From positions 79,112,001-79,176,000 of the forward strand of contig JBITNC010000001.1 in NCBI GenBank assembly GCA_050084985.1: a stretch of DNA of 64,000 bases. The letters are read 5' to 3'. The notes under the pieces are model-generated. The model was not told the DNA's origin, did not search any database, and saw only the letters and a program-made list of their open reading frames with translations. This DNA is from Nageia nagi (taxonomy: Eukaryota > Pinophyta). Shown here in pieces: positions 46,601-58,560 of this stretch; position 1 is the first letter of the stretch; each line of letters opens with the position of its first letter. Both the position numbers and the translations under genes were made by a program.

Positions 46601-46750
46601 GAGTTAGGTCTTGAAAATATGATTTTTGTAGGGTATGGTATAATAAAGTTGAGATATATGTATAACATGCACATGGAGCTACATTTTAAATTTCAAGGCA
46701 AACGGACATCACTATCAAAAGTTATGGCTCCAAAAAGGTGCATCATATCA
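43640..46750. other. Unassigned stretch with short open frames
   Basis: The plus-strand open stretches 44280-44471 and 45469-45720 (the second very Lys-rich, 83 codons) show no motif I recognise. A body of the gypsy element whose protease lies at 43320 is possible. The tract around 44500-44800 is unusually rich in C for this window, but no domain could be read. Confidence 0.3.
45800..45920 (+). repeat. Three tandem GTACTT...AAGTAC hairpin units
   Basis: Units containing CCCTTGGGTACTTGGGG then AATAAGTAC begin at about 45800, 45851 and 45892 (spacing 51 and 41 bp), separated by TTATTCTCAT. In the first two units GTACTT and AAGTAC can pair as a six-base stem around an eight-base loop; the third is weakened to GTGCTT. 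Confidence 0.8.
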
Positions 46751-46940
46751 GGCGACAGTAATATGCTACTGGGTGGTAGCAGTATGCTATCAGGTGGAAA
46801 CAGTATGCTACCAGGTGATAGAAATAGGAGGCATAATGCCACCAAGCAATAGCAAGATGCCACTAAGCAATAGCAGGATGCCACCGAGCGATAGAAGTCT
46901 ACTACCATGCGGTAGTAGCTTGCTATCATTCGAAGGTAGA
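46751..46940. repeat. 21-bp minisatellite, about eight units
   Basis: Units of the form GGTGGTAGCAGTATGCTATCA start at 46751, 46772, 46793, 46814 (this one about 31 bp), 46845, 46866, 46887 and 46909. The second half drifts to AGCAATAGCAGGATGCCACCG. GGTAG and CTACC-like ends make the units mutually complementary. The 21-bp period keeps both strands open (46595-46852 plus, 46693-46929 minus), which is a by-product of the repeat rather than evidence of a gene. It is markedly more GC-rich than its surroundings. Confidence 0.8.
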
Positions 46941-49320
46941 ATGTGGATGTATCAAATTTATTATTTAAAGTATATTATTTATATGGGGTGATTTAATCAA
47001 AATATAAATAATAATTTGTAATTTCAAGGCAAAGTTAGCTATTTATTATTTCAAAATATTGGTGATTTAATAAAAATTAATTTAAAATTTAAATTTAACT
47101 CGACAACCCTAGCTGGAAAAAAATAATAAAAAAATTTTGGCCACATGGGTATTATTCTAACCTAAACATTCCCCATTTTCTATTTTTTGAATTTTTAAAA
47201 TTTTATTATTAGCAAATATTCATGGCTAAAATGATCCCTGGTGATAATCCTATGATATGATAAGTTAACAAGTTTTTAAATGAGATATATGTGTATGGAA
47301 ATGTATGTTATTTTATGATAAATGCAAGTAATTTTCTTATTGATGTTTTGAGCAGCATCACTCCATTCCTAGAGATGATGTTTCATTTGTTAAAGGTAAA
47401 ATGAAACTGTTATGATGTCTTTCAATAGGTAACTACAAGTAATGTTTGGTTTTTACTTATTCTTTGGTTATTGATGAAATGATTGATAAAAATAAATGTG
47501 CTAAAGGTAAGTCCTCTTAAGTGGGGCAACATATTTTTTATATTTGTATTATAAATTTTTAATATTTTTTCACATTAAAAATGTCTTTTCTATTCATTTT
47601 AGCTAAAATTGCAAAAACATTAATAGAAAATTTCAATGATGTCATTAGGTTATGAGCAATGTTGCTACATTATTTAGGTTTAAATCAATCATTTTTTGTA
47701 AAAGGTGCTCCTCCATAATTGTAAGCAATCAAAAAGACCAATGATTCATCACTTTTCTTAAACGATTATTTCTCAATTATTATTTTCCTTATTGCTTAAA
47801 ATTTTATAATCATACTATGAAATAAGTGTTAAATTCATATCACATTTTCCCTAAAATATTTTCTCGTATCATGCATTTCGTATCATGTTTATCATATAAA
47901 TGTATATTGTATCATGCTTTTCATACAATATTTTATAATGCATTTTTTCATATCATCAAATGTTTAATATTTATTATTTCTTATCATACATTTCTTGTCA
48001 TATCTTGTCAAAGTGCTCTTATCTATTAAATGATGCTTATCATAATTAATGTTCCTCCTATATTATCATATAAAAAATGCTTTTCATATCATATTATTGG
48101 TATTATCATTGGCCTCCTCTATAAGGAAAGGGCACTCTTATCATTTTTTGCCTTTGTAAGGATCATTCTTATCATTCAATGCCTTTGTAAGGAAGGGCCA
48201 TTCATATGAAAAAATCATAGTAGCATGGTGGCTTGGGAATCTAAGATGATCGCTTAAAATTGGTAATCTATCTTCATATTCCTGGTGGGTAAGTCACCAA
48301 GGATAGTATCATATCATTTACATACTTCATGTATTATGTTGTTTAATGTCTATATTTGAGATATCTTGCATAACAACATTTCTTGTAAAAGTTCTTTGCA
48401 AGTTCCTATATCTTTGCCTTGGATTGCTCTTATGATGAGAGGTCCATCATGTCACATCCAAGTCAAATAAGGGCCATAATATAGATAAAAAATTGGGGCA
48501 TCCAAAGTTGTCATTATGAGACAACATTTTAGAGAGTACTTTCTTACTTATCTTGTTATACTTTGAATTTATGCTTTGATTATCTTTTTTTGTCAAAAGC
48601 ATCAAATCATATTCAAAGTGGGGAATATATTAAAAACTATAAAGGAATTTTATTTTAATTAAAATACAATTTTATTGATTTTATTAAATAAATACTATTA
48701 TCATTGTGCACTCTCATCTACCTTTATGTTTTATGATAACAAGTCAATTAGCATTACAATAAGCCTAAGGAGGAGCCTTAGCACTAGATCTATTACCTAT
48801 AAAGGTGGAGGAGCTGTGCATAAGTAATTATGACATGATCCTAAATCCTTGATAGGTGGCAATATACTTATGTCATTCTTGATTGGTCTTTCATAACATC
48901 ACCTATAATATCTAGATTTTGGTATACTCTGAGCTCTAAATTCCTATGATCTTTTTCATCCATTCATTTATGATATTTCAAGCATCGAAGGTGCACTGAC
49001 AATATCAAGTGAAAGGGCAAGGCAATTTGGAAAGGTAATTGGGCAATGTCATTGGGATCCTAGCATTAGCATTAGGTTTAGTTTGGATTTGTGGCTTCAT
49101 TCTTTAGGGAGTTCATCTTTCATCCTCTTTTGATCGAATATCACATTCATTTAGTGTGAGAGGTAAAGTATAGGTTTGTGTATATTGTAAATCCAATTTG
49201 ATAGGTCAGATTTAATTAGGTCATTTTCATATTCCATTTCATCATTTACTGTTATTTTATAGTTAATTGGTTAAATTGAATATAATATAAATAACCCTAA
49301 TTATTATTATTTTAGTTATA
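46941..49320. other. Non-coding stretch with degenerate repeats
   Basis: From about 47860 to 48100 a TTTCATATCAT / TATCATGC motif recurs many times. Near 48135-48200 a unit of about 33 bp (CTTATCATT then TGCCTTTGTAAGGA) is doubled. No domain was recognised. The 5' part of copia element G (LTR, primer site, early gag) should lie at the right end but could not be found. Confidence 0.35.
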
Positions 49321-49330
49321 ATGGAATAGT

Positions 49331-50742
49331 TTGGTGATGGAAGTAAGTAATTTTACTTTGATTTCTGACAAGCTAGTGTTTGATGATGTGGTGGGCATCC
49401 TTTTGAGTGAGGACATGCAGAGAAAATCCATAGGAGAACTAAATGGTTACTTAAGTTTGCTACTTGTTGAGAGAAGGGGAAGATATATGGAAAGAGTTGG
49501 GACTCAAAATCAAGGGAATCAAGAAGATAACTCCAATATAAAAGGAAACATTCAGTGTTGGTATTATGGGAAGTAGGGATACTTCAAGAGGGATTATCAT
49601 GATAGGAACCAATATGGACAAGAAAGCAATGGGAAATAATGTAATAATCATTATACCAACATAATTAATGAGTTTATTTAGGATACTTTGATATTAACTC
49701 TATACATGCATAATATATATGCATAATGACTATTGGGTATTGGATTTGGGTGCTTGTTTCTATGCAACTTCTCATAAGAGTTATTTTATTAAGTATGTTC
49801 AAAGGGATTTTGGACAAGCTAAGTTCAGTAATGATGACATATGTAGGATATCTATTATATGGAAGGTTAATATAAAACTGCATAACAAAAATTAGTGGAT
49901 TGTAAAGGAGGTATGACACATCCCTTATTTAAGAAGGAATCTCATTTAGGTAAGCAAACTTGATGGTGAAGAGTATATGATGTTATTCATAAATTAAATT
50001 TGAAAGGTTTCTAATGGTTACATGGTTTTTTTTAGAGGTTACATGATTGGTATGTTATATTTTCTTACTAACTCTTCTAACAATGTTGTGGATTTAACTC
50101 CTACATGTTGGAATGAAATCAAGGGACATCGCAAGTTTGGGCTTAAAGGTGAAGTGAAGATTGGTGAAAAGAACAAGGTTGGAAAGGGTGTTTTCAAGGT
50201 TAATATAAATAATATGTGGATACCATAGGTGTAAACAAGTTTTTAACATCATATCATGAAAATTCCATCAAGGAATGTTGAAAAATTAAGAGGATAAGCC
50301 AAAGTTTCTCCATAGTTACATATGATTTGTATAGTGATGATGGTGAGTGTTTGATGCAAGAGAAATTTAGGAATGAGTGGGAGTTTAATAGCATTAACAA
50401 GGAGGTAAAATCCTTGATGCAATACCAATGTATTTTTATGGTATAGGTATGGATGGTGTGCATGATGTTTATGTATGCAAGATAGAAGTAAAGAAAAAAG
50501 GATTGTACAAGAAAATGCTTGGAATAAAATTAATTGCATAAGGTGATGGTATGATCCATGGAGTGGGATGCATGGACCAATGAACATACATGGAACATCA
50601 AAGTGAAGGAGCAAATTCAATTCCTAAGGAGTAATTAGAGGTTTTCCCAATTTTGGTTGATCTCAAGGAATGAGGTAAAGATGAGAATATACAAATCCTA
50701 AGTTGTAGCTTTGTTACAAGAATCAATCTTAAAGTGGGAGAT
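49331..50742 (+). pseudogene. Copia element G: gag C-terminus, protease, then internal deletion
   Basis: The segment 49331-49576 gives the Gag C-terminus (VVGILLSEDMQRKS, RGRYMERVG) and a damaged CCHC knuckle (QCWYYGK, GYFKRDYHDRN, about 49550-49606). A frame change leads to the protease at 49734 (WVLDLGACFYATSHKSYF, with D-L-G for D-S-G, one C-to-T step). It continues to the linker DFGQAKFSNDD and the pre-integrase part (RRNLI-VSKLDGE, 49900-50228). Integrase, RT and RNase H are absent. Only unassigned sequence (50230-50730) remains before a polypurine tract AAAGTGGGAGAT at 50731-50742. G is thus internally deleted. Confidence 0.7.
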
Positions 50743-51269
50743 TATTAGTAATTAATATTGATCTTTTGGATAACTTATATTTTTCATCTCTCCATTTTAT
50801 AATTAGCATTCATAGGGCCAATCAATCAATAGGAATTCGATCAAGTCCAATTGGATAGGAGGAGTTTGATATGCATCTTATGCAGCTCAAAAGATAATCT
50901 ATAGTGGTATTGTAGTTATTTGATTGATTATTGTTCCATTTGTAGTCACTCTAATGGTGGTTGATCATGATCCAAAGTCATAAAAGCTCTATTTTAGGCT
51001 TAAAAACTCACTCTTATATTATTCTAAGTTAGGAATTGATGTTTCTATTTTCTTTTTTCAAAGGTAAATTTATATAACAATGGTTTTTTATACAAGGCTA
51101 AAAAATGTGTATTACAATATCTTAAAAAGATACATTATTTAATCTGTATGTTTCAGTACTATCCTACATTCCATTTTCACACTCAAAATGAGTATCCATC
51201 CATCTATGGTAACCAACAAGAGAGTATAGATCAACATGTTACTCTTCTGAAATAGACATATATTTTGCT

Positions 51270-52345
51270 ATAGTTATTTTCTAGATACAAGATTATCCCT
51301 TCGAAATATTAGACAAATTCTTTTGCATTTGAGGCTCCTTAGATAGTATTTATTTAATCCACCTTCTTGGCCATCAATAGATTCATACTGTACATCAAGA
51401 TTTTTGTCCAAAATATTCTTATTACTGGAGAAACTACATGATTTTGATTCAACAATGGGACTTTTTCTTCTTGTTATTTGGGGGGGGGGGGGGGTATTTC
51501 CTTTAATGATGATATTGTTGTACAAACTCCTATGGGAGGGGAAGCCTCCTTAGTGATAGTTTCCATCAAGAATCCCTGATTAGGAATAGAGGCTACAAGA
51601 TTTTTCTCCCTATCATTATCATCCAACTGGTTTGTTTTCAGTGCTATTGGAATGGATCTCCATTATTTTCCTTCATCTTCCTTTCTCTTTGGTTTTGAGT
51701 TGTTGGATTTGTTAAAGAGGTAATTCACCTTCTTGTGGCCTTGCATATGACATATAAAGTACTATAGGGATATATTCTCATATTCTACCTTTTGAACCCA
51801 TTCTCCATACCATGAAGATAGGGTAACATATTGAGGCCATGCATTCAATGTATGCATCCAAACTACCATTCTCACTTTGCTCATTTTTTTCAATATTATA
51901 TTTTGTTTGTTCATCAATAAACTAGAAATTTCCAATATATTTTGTGAAAGAATTTGTTTTCTCATACATTCATAAGGAGGGTATACAAGTTTATCTAAAC
52001 ATGATAACCTTTCACTACTTCTATAGAGGCATTGAAGCTTGTTATCCATGGGAAAATAAAGATAACTCTTTGGCCATAGAATTGTCATTCTCTATCCACT
52101 AAAATGACCTATCGATCCTCCTAATATTTGAAAAGAATAAGAAAGAAGCTATTGGGGAGAAGAATTATGGAGAAATATCTTGACCAATACTCAGTTACAA
52201 ACTCATATAGGGATTGGAGGCCTAGGAACTTACCCCATATCTTGCAAATGATTGCACTCAAAAAAAGTTTTTTAATATCAATTTCAATGTCATCATCATT
52301 GATTTTGATAATGGGGAGGTTGTAGAGATAATTAGATTCCATTCA
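51270..52345 (-). pseudogene. LINE ORF1 relic: DUF4283 and CCHC zinc knuckle
   Basis: From 52342 on the minus strand: IIKINDDDIEI, FLSAIICKIWG, GQRVIFIFPW, NKQNIILKKMSKVRMVVWM, then LSSWYGEWVQKVEYENI and CHMQGHKKVNYLF. This is the DUF4283 domain followed by a C-x2-C-x4-H-x4-C knuckle (first Cys now Tyr-Phe-Ile-Cys context, last Cys now Tyr) found in ORF1 of plant L1-type LINEs, an RNA-binding protein. A Lys-rich tail follows. ORF2 is not present downstream. Several stops. Confidence 0.75.
51480..51494. repeat. Homopolymer G15
   Basis: An uninterrupted run of G (C on the LINE's strand, where it would encode Pro) inside the ORF1 relic. Runs of this length are prone to sequencing and assembly error, so the exact length is doubtful. 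Confidence 0.9.
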
Positions 52346-53071
52346 GCCCACTTGCCATGGCTTATGTCTCCCTGATCCACCCCTAGTCTTCCATTTCTTA
52401 TGACCTACAAGTCCACATTATTTTTTTCCTAAATGAAGACCCTTTTCATATTATGCTGCTCTCATATCACTTTCTATCCTTCACTTTGCTATAGGATTTA
52501 GATCTAATAGGATACTGGTTACAACTCATGATACCTTCATTGTCTTTAGACTTTGCTTCCTCATTCCTTATGTCACTCTCTTAGTTTTGCTCATGATTAT
52601 GCTCCATTCCACCCTTAAAATGTTTATAGGCTTATGAAGAGATTTACCCTTTTTAATGAATTGATCTTTCTCTTAATGAAAGATTGATTGCATAGTTTTT
52701 TACTTTAGTTTGGGTTATAATTAAGCTTTTATGAATATCTATAAATTTAAGATTCACTATAACAAGTAACCAAAAGGAAAGAATTAGAGAGTAGAGTTTT
52801 TATATGTATGAGAAAGAGAAGAGAAATTGTTGTAGAGAGAATTCTTATGTAACCAAAGAGAAAGTACAATGGTGTTGTTGTTGATTGTATCTTGTGGTGT
52901 CTTTGGATTCATTAGAATAAAGGATCGAATATTCTTTGTGGACGTAACCCATATTTGATGAACCACGTTACATGCTTGTGTATTCTCTTGTTGATATTTT
53001 CTTCTTAATTATTCTTCTAGTTTTGAGTAATGTAATTTCTCAACTTTATTTTTATATATTGAATCCTAACA

Positions 53072-53929
53072 CAAAAAATCTCCCTTGGAATTAGTAGCTT
53101 TATCCCTTTTATAAGATCCAAAGTGACTATTTATCTTTCATCTAATATTATAGAATTTAACCACTTATTTTCATTCGATTCACATGCAAGTATAATTATA
53201 TTAATCAATTTACATTCCTTGTTTACTATTTAATTTTTCTTATCCTACAACAATGATGGTTTGATATAAATCCTCTTGTTTAGAAGTGTTTACCATAAAA
53301 CTTAGGACTTATACCAATTTCACATTTTACCAAAATCTTAGAATGGGAAGATCCTAACAAATTCTTGCGCAATGTTCTTTTGTTGATATGGCATCTTCAC
53401 ACTTCTTTATCTTTTTCCATATCATACATGTTTTATAATAGGAATCCAAACATGTGGTAATCCAAACAAGTGTTGATAATATTATCATTGTTGGGTCATT
53501 ATCACATGATCAACATCATGTCAACATCATCTATTTGATATTATTAAGTTACCATCATGTAATTGATATCACAAAATCATTCATTAACAACTTATCATCT
53601 CTATTTATGCAATGCACATTGCATATTTGAAATAGAAGTATGAACAAGTATAAAAGAGATTGCTAGCTCATCATAGAGAGTGCTAAATTTATAAATTATC
53701 AATATTGTTAGAGTTTCATAGCATAAACTAAAGTTTTTAAAAAGGGAATAAGCTTAAAATTAAATTTTAATTTAGGCCTCCCATGTGGGAAGATTTTAGT
53801 TTGAGAAAATCTTATTGAGAATAAAAATAAGGCTACTAAGTCCTTCCTTAGTCGAAGGATATCTACTTGTCCTTTTTTGACATATAAACCTTAGTTATAC
53901 AATCTAGAAAAAATCAAGGCTTTCCATAT
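53072..53929. other. Non-coding stretch
   Basis: No gene or repeat family is recognised. It should contain the 3' LTR of the gypsy element to its right if that element was complete, but no partner repeat was found beyond 56800. Confidence 0.35.
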
Positions 53930-56800
53930 TATCCAACATCGATGGCTTAAACAACTTGAAATTTTCTACATTGAACATAAAGTGCATTTACATGTAGCCA
54001 GGTAATTTGAGTTTGAACATGTTTTCACTATATTTCTCTAGAATCTAAAAAGGTCTATAGTGTGTGGGATTTAATTTTAGCTACTCCTATTTTCTAGCCA
54101 AATTCACTCACATATTTTGGGTGTATATCCCATATTTTGGGTGTATATCAAGGTCAAAGTTAGCTTGATTCAAGAACCCATTATCAATTTGAGCTTGTTG
54201 CAATCGTTTTTAGCCATTTTTGTATGTGGTCCAAAAATGATATACACCCAAGGAATATCTCAAATTTTTTATTTCTTACCCAGAACCTAGAAATACTCAT
54301 TTCTCATATGAAGCCATAATTCTGATGTTTCTTGTAATGTTGTTGATTCTTCTTTAGATTCTCTTTAATCCTTGGATAAATAAGTTTAATTATTAAATGA
54401 ATTTTTAAGTGCCCAATTTTCCTCCAACATAGAGTTTTTTGGTTAATTTTGATCATTTTTAAAAGTTTCATGAAATGGTGAATGTGGTAAAAAGCCATAA
54501 TATTTCTCAAATAGAGAAAGTTGTATGGATGAGTGTATTAACCTATTGTAGCAGTATTGGATACAGGGTAAAGTTTCATCCCATGCCTTGGGTTTCCTTT
54601 AATTGTATCCCCTCATTCTAACTATTCATTTATAGGTGAAATGTTGTAGATCTTTTCAACTTTGTGTCCAACATTCCTCAAAAAGCATTCTAGAACTTGA
54701 TCAAGAACTGAATATCATGATCACTTATGATAATCTTGGATAACTCAAATTATATGAAAACTTGTTAAAATAACTAAAATTTTCAACCCCTTTTATGTGA
54801 TAGTTTTCCTACAAGGAATGGCAATTTTCATCTTTTTAAAACTATATATTATCATAAATAGATATTCATTCCTCTTCTAATTGGTTGAAAAGTTAGTCGA
54901 AAAATACATGGCGATGTTTTCCCAATGTAAGCTAAGACCTAATAAAGGAGTACACAATCTCAATTTATACTGACTTCGCTTTCTAATGTTGAATGTTCAA
55001 TTATCCTTTATGAATCTTATAACCTCATTTTGTATATTTGGTTCAAACACGTACCTTTGTAATTTTACAATGATTTTGTACATGCTAAGGTGTCCAACAA
55101 CCAATCATGTATGAGACTTCTATATGAGGTGAGTTTGATTATCTTCTTTTAGAATACAAATATTTTCAGCTTTGAACAATAATCCCTACTCCAAGTGGTA
55201 GCTCTTTATTAAGTTGGCTTTCTCTCTAACCTTTTTCTACCAAATTCATCACCTTACACATATCTCTCCTTATAAGCATCAAGTGTAAATGGTTCTAATT
55301 CCATAATTACTAACACTAATTTGATCAAAGGTTGGGATAACATATTGATAAGTTTGTTTGTCATCTTATATTTAATCAAGAGATTAAATTTATAAACAAA
55401 ACCCATCCACTTAAAATGTTTGGCTTATTATAACTTCCTTTGAGTTTGTACATATTTAAGGAGTTCATGATCAATAAGGACTATGGTTTCTTTTATGATC
55501 AAGTAGTATCACCACTTCTTAATATATTACACCAAATCATATTGTTCCTCATCATACGTTTTATGACTAAGGATACCTTTGTAAAATAAATAAGAGTGGT
55601 AACATATTGAATTATCTCCCTAAAGCAATTCATCTCCCATGGTATGGTTGTAAGCATCAATCTCCTCCTTAAAGAACATTCACATATTCAATATGGATAG
55701 GATAAGTTCTTTACATACCTTTTATTTGAGCTTTGAAATGCTACCTCCTATTTGCAATCCTATATTATGCTCTTCTATTGTTTTTAACAACTTTTGAAGT
55801 GGGATTGTTGTATGTGAAATATCTTGTATGAATTTACTCAAGTGATGTCTTATCAAATTCACATTTCTTGAGGTTTGATTTTAGTCATCCTTTCTCCAAC
55901 ACCCTAACATAACTTATATGTATGTTCTCCTCCTAAGTCCTCCTATATAGTACTATATCATCAAGAAATGCTAACATATGTTCATCTACAAATGGCCATA
56001 ATAATTCATTCATAGGTCTTATAAATATAGCTTGCGCATTTATTAAGCTAAATGGCATCACCAACCATTTGTAAAGACCTTGCCAAATTTGGAATGGTAT
56101 TTTAACAAATATTAGTATCCTTCATATGAACTTGGTGATATCCAAAATTTAATTCCATCTTGCTTAAATACTTGGTATATTCTAGTTGTCCTAATAAATT
56201 ATCAATTTGTAGAAGTGGATATTGATTATTGATGGTTATTTTATGAGTATCTTGGTAATCAATACACATTTAATGTGTTCCATTATTCTTAGGGACCAAT
56301 ATTATCAACTATCCTACCAACGATGCATTAGGCTAGATGAGTCTTTAATCTAATATATCCTAAAATTGCTTCTTCAACTCATAAAATTCTAAAGCTAACT
56401 ACCTAAAAAGTCTAATGTTGGGTATCGGTGAATCAGCTAATAGTTGGATCTTATGCTCCACTTATCTTCTACATAGTAGGCCTTGTTGTGATTGCATGAC
56501 TACCTAGAAAGCCTAAAATATATCCTCCAATTGCTTCATTTGCTATGCAGTATAATCTACTACATCAACTTCCTCTCAAATATCTCACCCCCTTTCTATA
56601 CCTTCTACCACCAAAAGAACAAATCTCTTATTAGTGGTCATCATATGCTTTTCATACTATATGATGACCAACTAAAATTTATTTTCACATATGTAAGGAT
56701 TAATTTGAAATCCTTTACTCTCTTTGACCAATCACCACATATTCAATAATTGATATATTGTTGCATCTCTTTCCATAGATATGGACTATATATCAAAGAT
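53930..56800 (-). pseudogene. Gypsy (chromovirus-type) pol relic H
   Basis: Minus strand, 5' to 3'. The RT N-terminus at about 56430-56290 reads LLADSPIPNIRLFR, then MCIDYQDTHKITINNQYPL. RT core at about 56250-55900: LLGQLEYTKYLSKMELN, GYHQVHMKDT, and a FLDD active site. RNase H is at 55640-55330 (HKTYDEEQYDLV, ILIDHELLKYVQTQ). The integrase zinc region is at about 55140-55060 and its core at 54980-54530 (first Asp now Tyr in MYFSTN; second kept in ISDHDIQFL). The integrase C-terminus at about 53960-54010 (FMFNVENFKLFKPSMLD) resembles the chromodomain-adjacent end of chromoviruses. A 20-bp exact tandem repeat with core TTTTGGGTGTATATC lies at 54111-54149. LTRs not found. Confidence 0.8.
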
Positions 56801-58160
56801 GACTTAACAAATATCCAAGGGTACAATGTTACAAATGATTTCATCCTTCAACTTTTAATTGATGATTAATTTAAAGTTGCATGTCTTTTTAACCTACAAC
56901 TCAACATATTTATGAAACCATCCTAATGAGTTATTTTATTAATCACTTTTAAACATCCTTTTAATCGCATTCCATATCTTATAAACCCTAAACCAATCTT
57001 ATTTTAGTAACCCATTCAATGATCTAAGTAGATTAAGAAGTATATTTTACATATGCATAGACTAATAAAATATTTTAATATGTTTAAATGGATAGAAAAC
57101 TGAATTACAATTGTTGTTATTTATATATTTAATAGTTTTGTTTATTTGTAAAATCTATTTTTCTTTATTACAAAAATAACAAGTATCATGGAATGAGAAA
57201 ATAAAAGACTCTATTGGTAACCCAACCATAAACTTGTATAAATTATTTATATTTATTGTCTAATAGTTATTGCAAAGAATATTTTTGTAACAATCATTAT
57301 AGAAAAATAATTCTATAATAATCACTACAGGAAGATAGTTTTGTAATAATCATTATGTAATACTCACTGAAAGACAATTTTGCAATTCATCATAGAATGA
57401 TAATTTCTATAGTAAACACAATTTGCTATAGAAATAGATATTTATTGTAGATACATATCCTAAAGAAATACTCGTTAATTAATACAAGCAACAATTAGTA
57501 AAAGATACTTCAAAAGTGGAAAAAGAAAAAAACAATTCAGATCTAGGATGCTAGCTACAATAGATCCATATAACAACAAACTTCCTTAATAAAAGATCTA
57601 ATTTATACGATTTTAGAAAAATATGTTCGATGCTAAATAAAGAAGAAATAGTTGTTGAATTTCTTCATGCACCATAACAATAGTAGGTTTCATTACTATT
57701 GCAAAAATAAAATTAGTAGACTAATTTATCATGTAGTTAATTTTGGAAAAAAAATTATTATAAAAGTTGTTAAAAAATGAATTAAGAATTTATCTACAAG
57801 TTTAAATATCTTTAAACTATATATCTAAAAACACCTAGAAGTATCAATCTCAAGATACCTATTTCCTTTAATTGGAAGAGTGATTTCTAAAATAATGATA
57901 CCTTTCGAAAAATTTAGATATATATCTTTTAAGATATCTAAGCTAATTCTAATTCTAATTCTAATAAATTATATTTTAAAAAATTAATTAAATGATACTA
58001 ATTTTAGGATTTATCTATTTAACTAAAAAAAATTATAGGAATACATAAAATAAATTTTTATTTTAAATACATTAAAATATTAAGATTATAACTGATATTC
58101 AATGTTTTAAGAATAAAGTAATATTTTTATAATTATTTACAAACAAAAAAACATAAATCA
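56801..58160. other. AT-rich non-coding stretch
   Basis: No domain is seen. A loose repeat built on TTTTGTAATAATCATTAT recurs three or four times between 57285 and 57430. Gag of element H is expected here but is not readable. Confidence 0.35.
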
Positions 58161-58171
58161 ATTTTCCTCAC

Positions 58172-58375
58172 TTGAAAACCTTTTTTGCGGCAGTGGGTGT
58201 TCAAATCGTAGCAAAAACCTTGGCTCATATTATGCTCTTCAGAAACGCAAATGTCGTGCCTTACTTATTCCTTCGAGTTGCAGCCATGGCAAACCCTGTC
58301 CCTCTCCTACGTTTTAGAAGGAAAATGCGATATAAATTACAAGAAGTACGTCTGAGAGAATTTCAGCACCTGTAA
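58172..58375 (+). CDS. Unassigned 67-codon ORF in a GC-richer island
   Basis: The ORF runs from ATG at 58172 to a stop at 58373-58375. An internal ATG at 58286 sits in a good plant context (GCAGCCATGGCAAACC) and would encode a basic 29-residue peptide (MANPVPLLRFRRKMRYK...). The surrounding 58170-58450 is clearly richer in G and C, and in CpG, than its neighbours. This suggests a host exon or a recent arrival rather than decayed transposon. I recognise no family. It could also be chance. Confidence 0.25.
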   Translation: MKTFFAAVGVQIVAKTLAHIMLFRNANVVPYLFLRVAAMANPVPLLRFRRKMRYKLQEVRLREFQHL

Positions 58376-58560
58376 CTCCCCTGCAACCACATCAGGGATG
58401 CTATTGGTGGATATCCACATCCATTCCAAATTCGACACTTCTTACTTGTACAAGAAGATCCTGCATCTACTATTGTGGAGAATAGACTATAAGCAATTGA
58501 TATTGTTGATTTATTAGAAATATAGTACACTATGTTCTCAATTAATTCACTTGAATATTT

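Larger units (their letters stand above)
50743..53071 (+). mobile_element. Probable 3' LTR of element G, split by LINE ORF1
   Basis: After the polypurine tract the sequence begins TATTAGTAATT (for TGTTAG). At 52740-53071 lies a typical R-U5 end: GTGGACGTAACCC, GATGAACCACGTTACA, TGTGTATTCTC, closing with AATCCTAACA, the complement of TGTTAG. The two parts together would make an LTR of about 650 bp. The intervening 51060-52740 holds a LINE ORF1 relic on the other strand. That they were once one LTR is inference from the matching ends. Confidence 0.5.
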
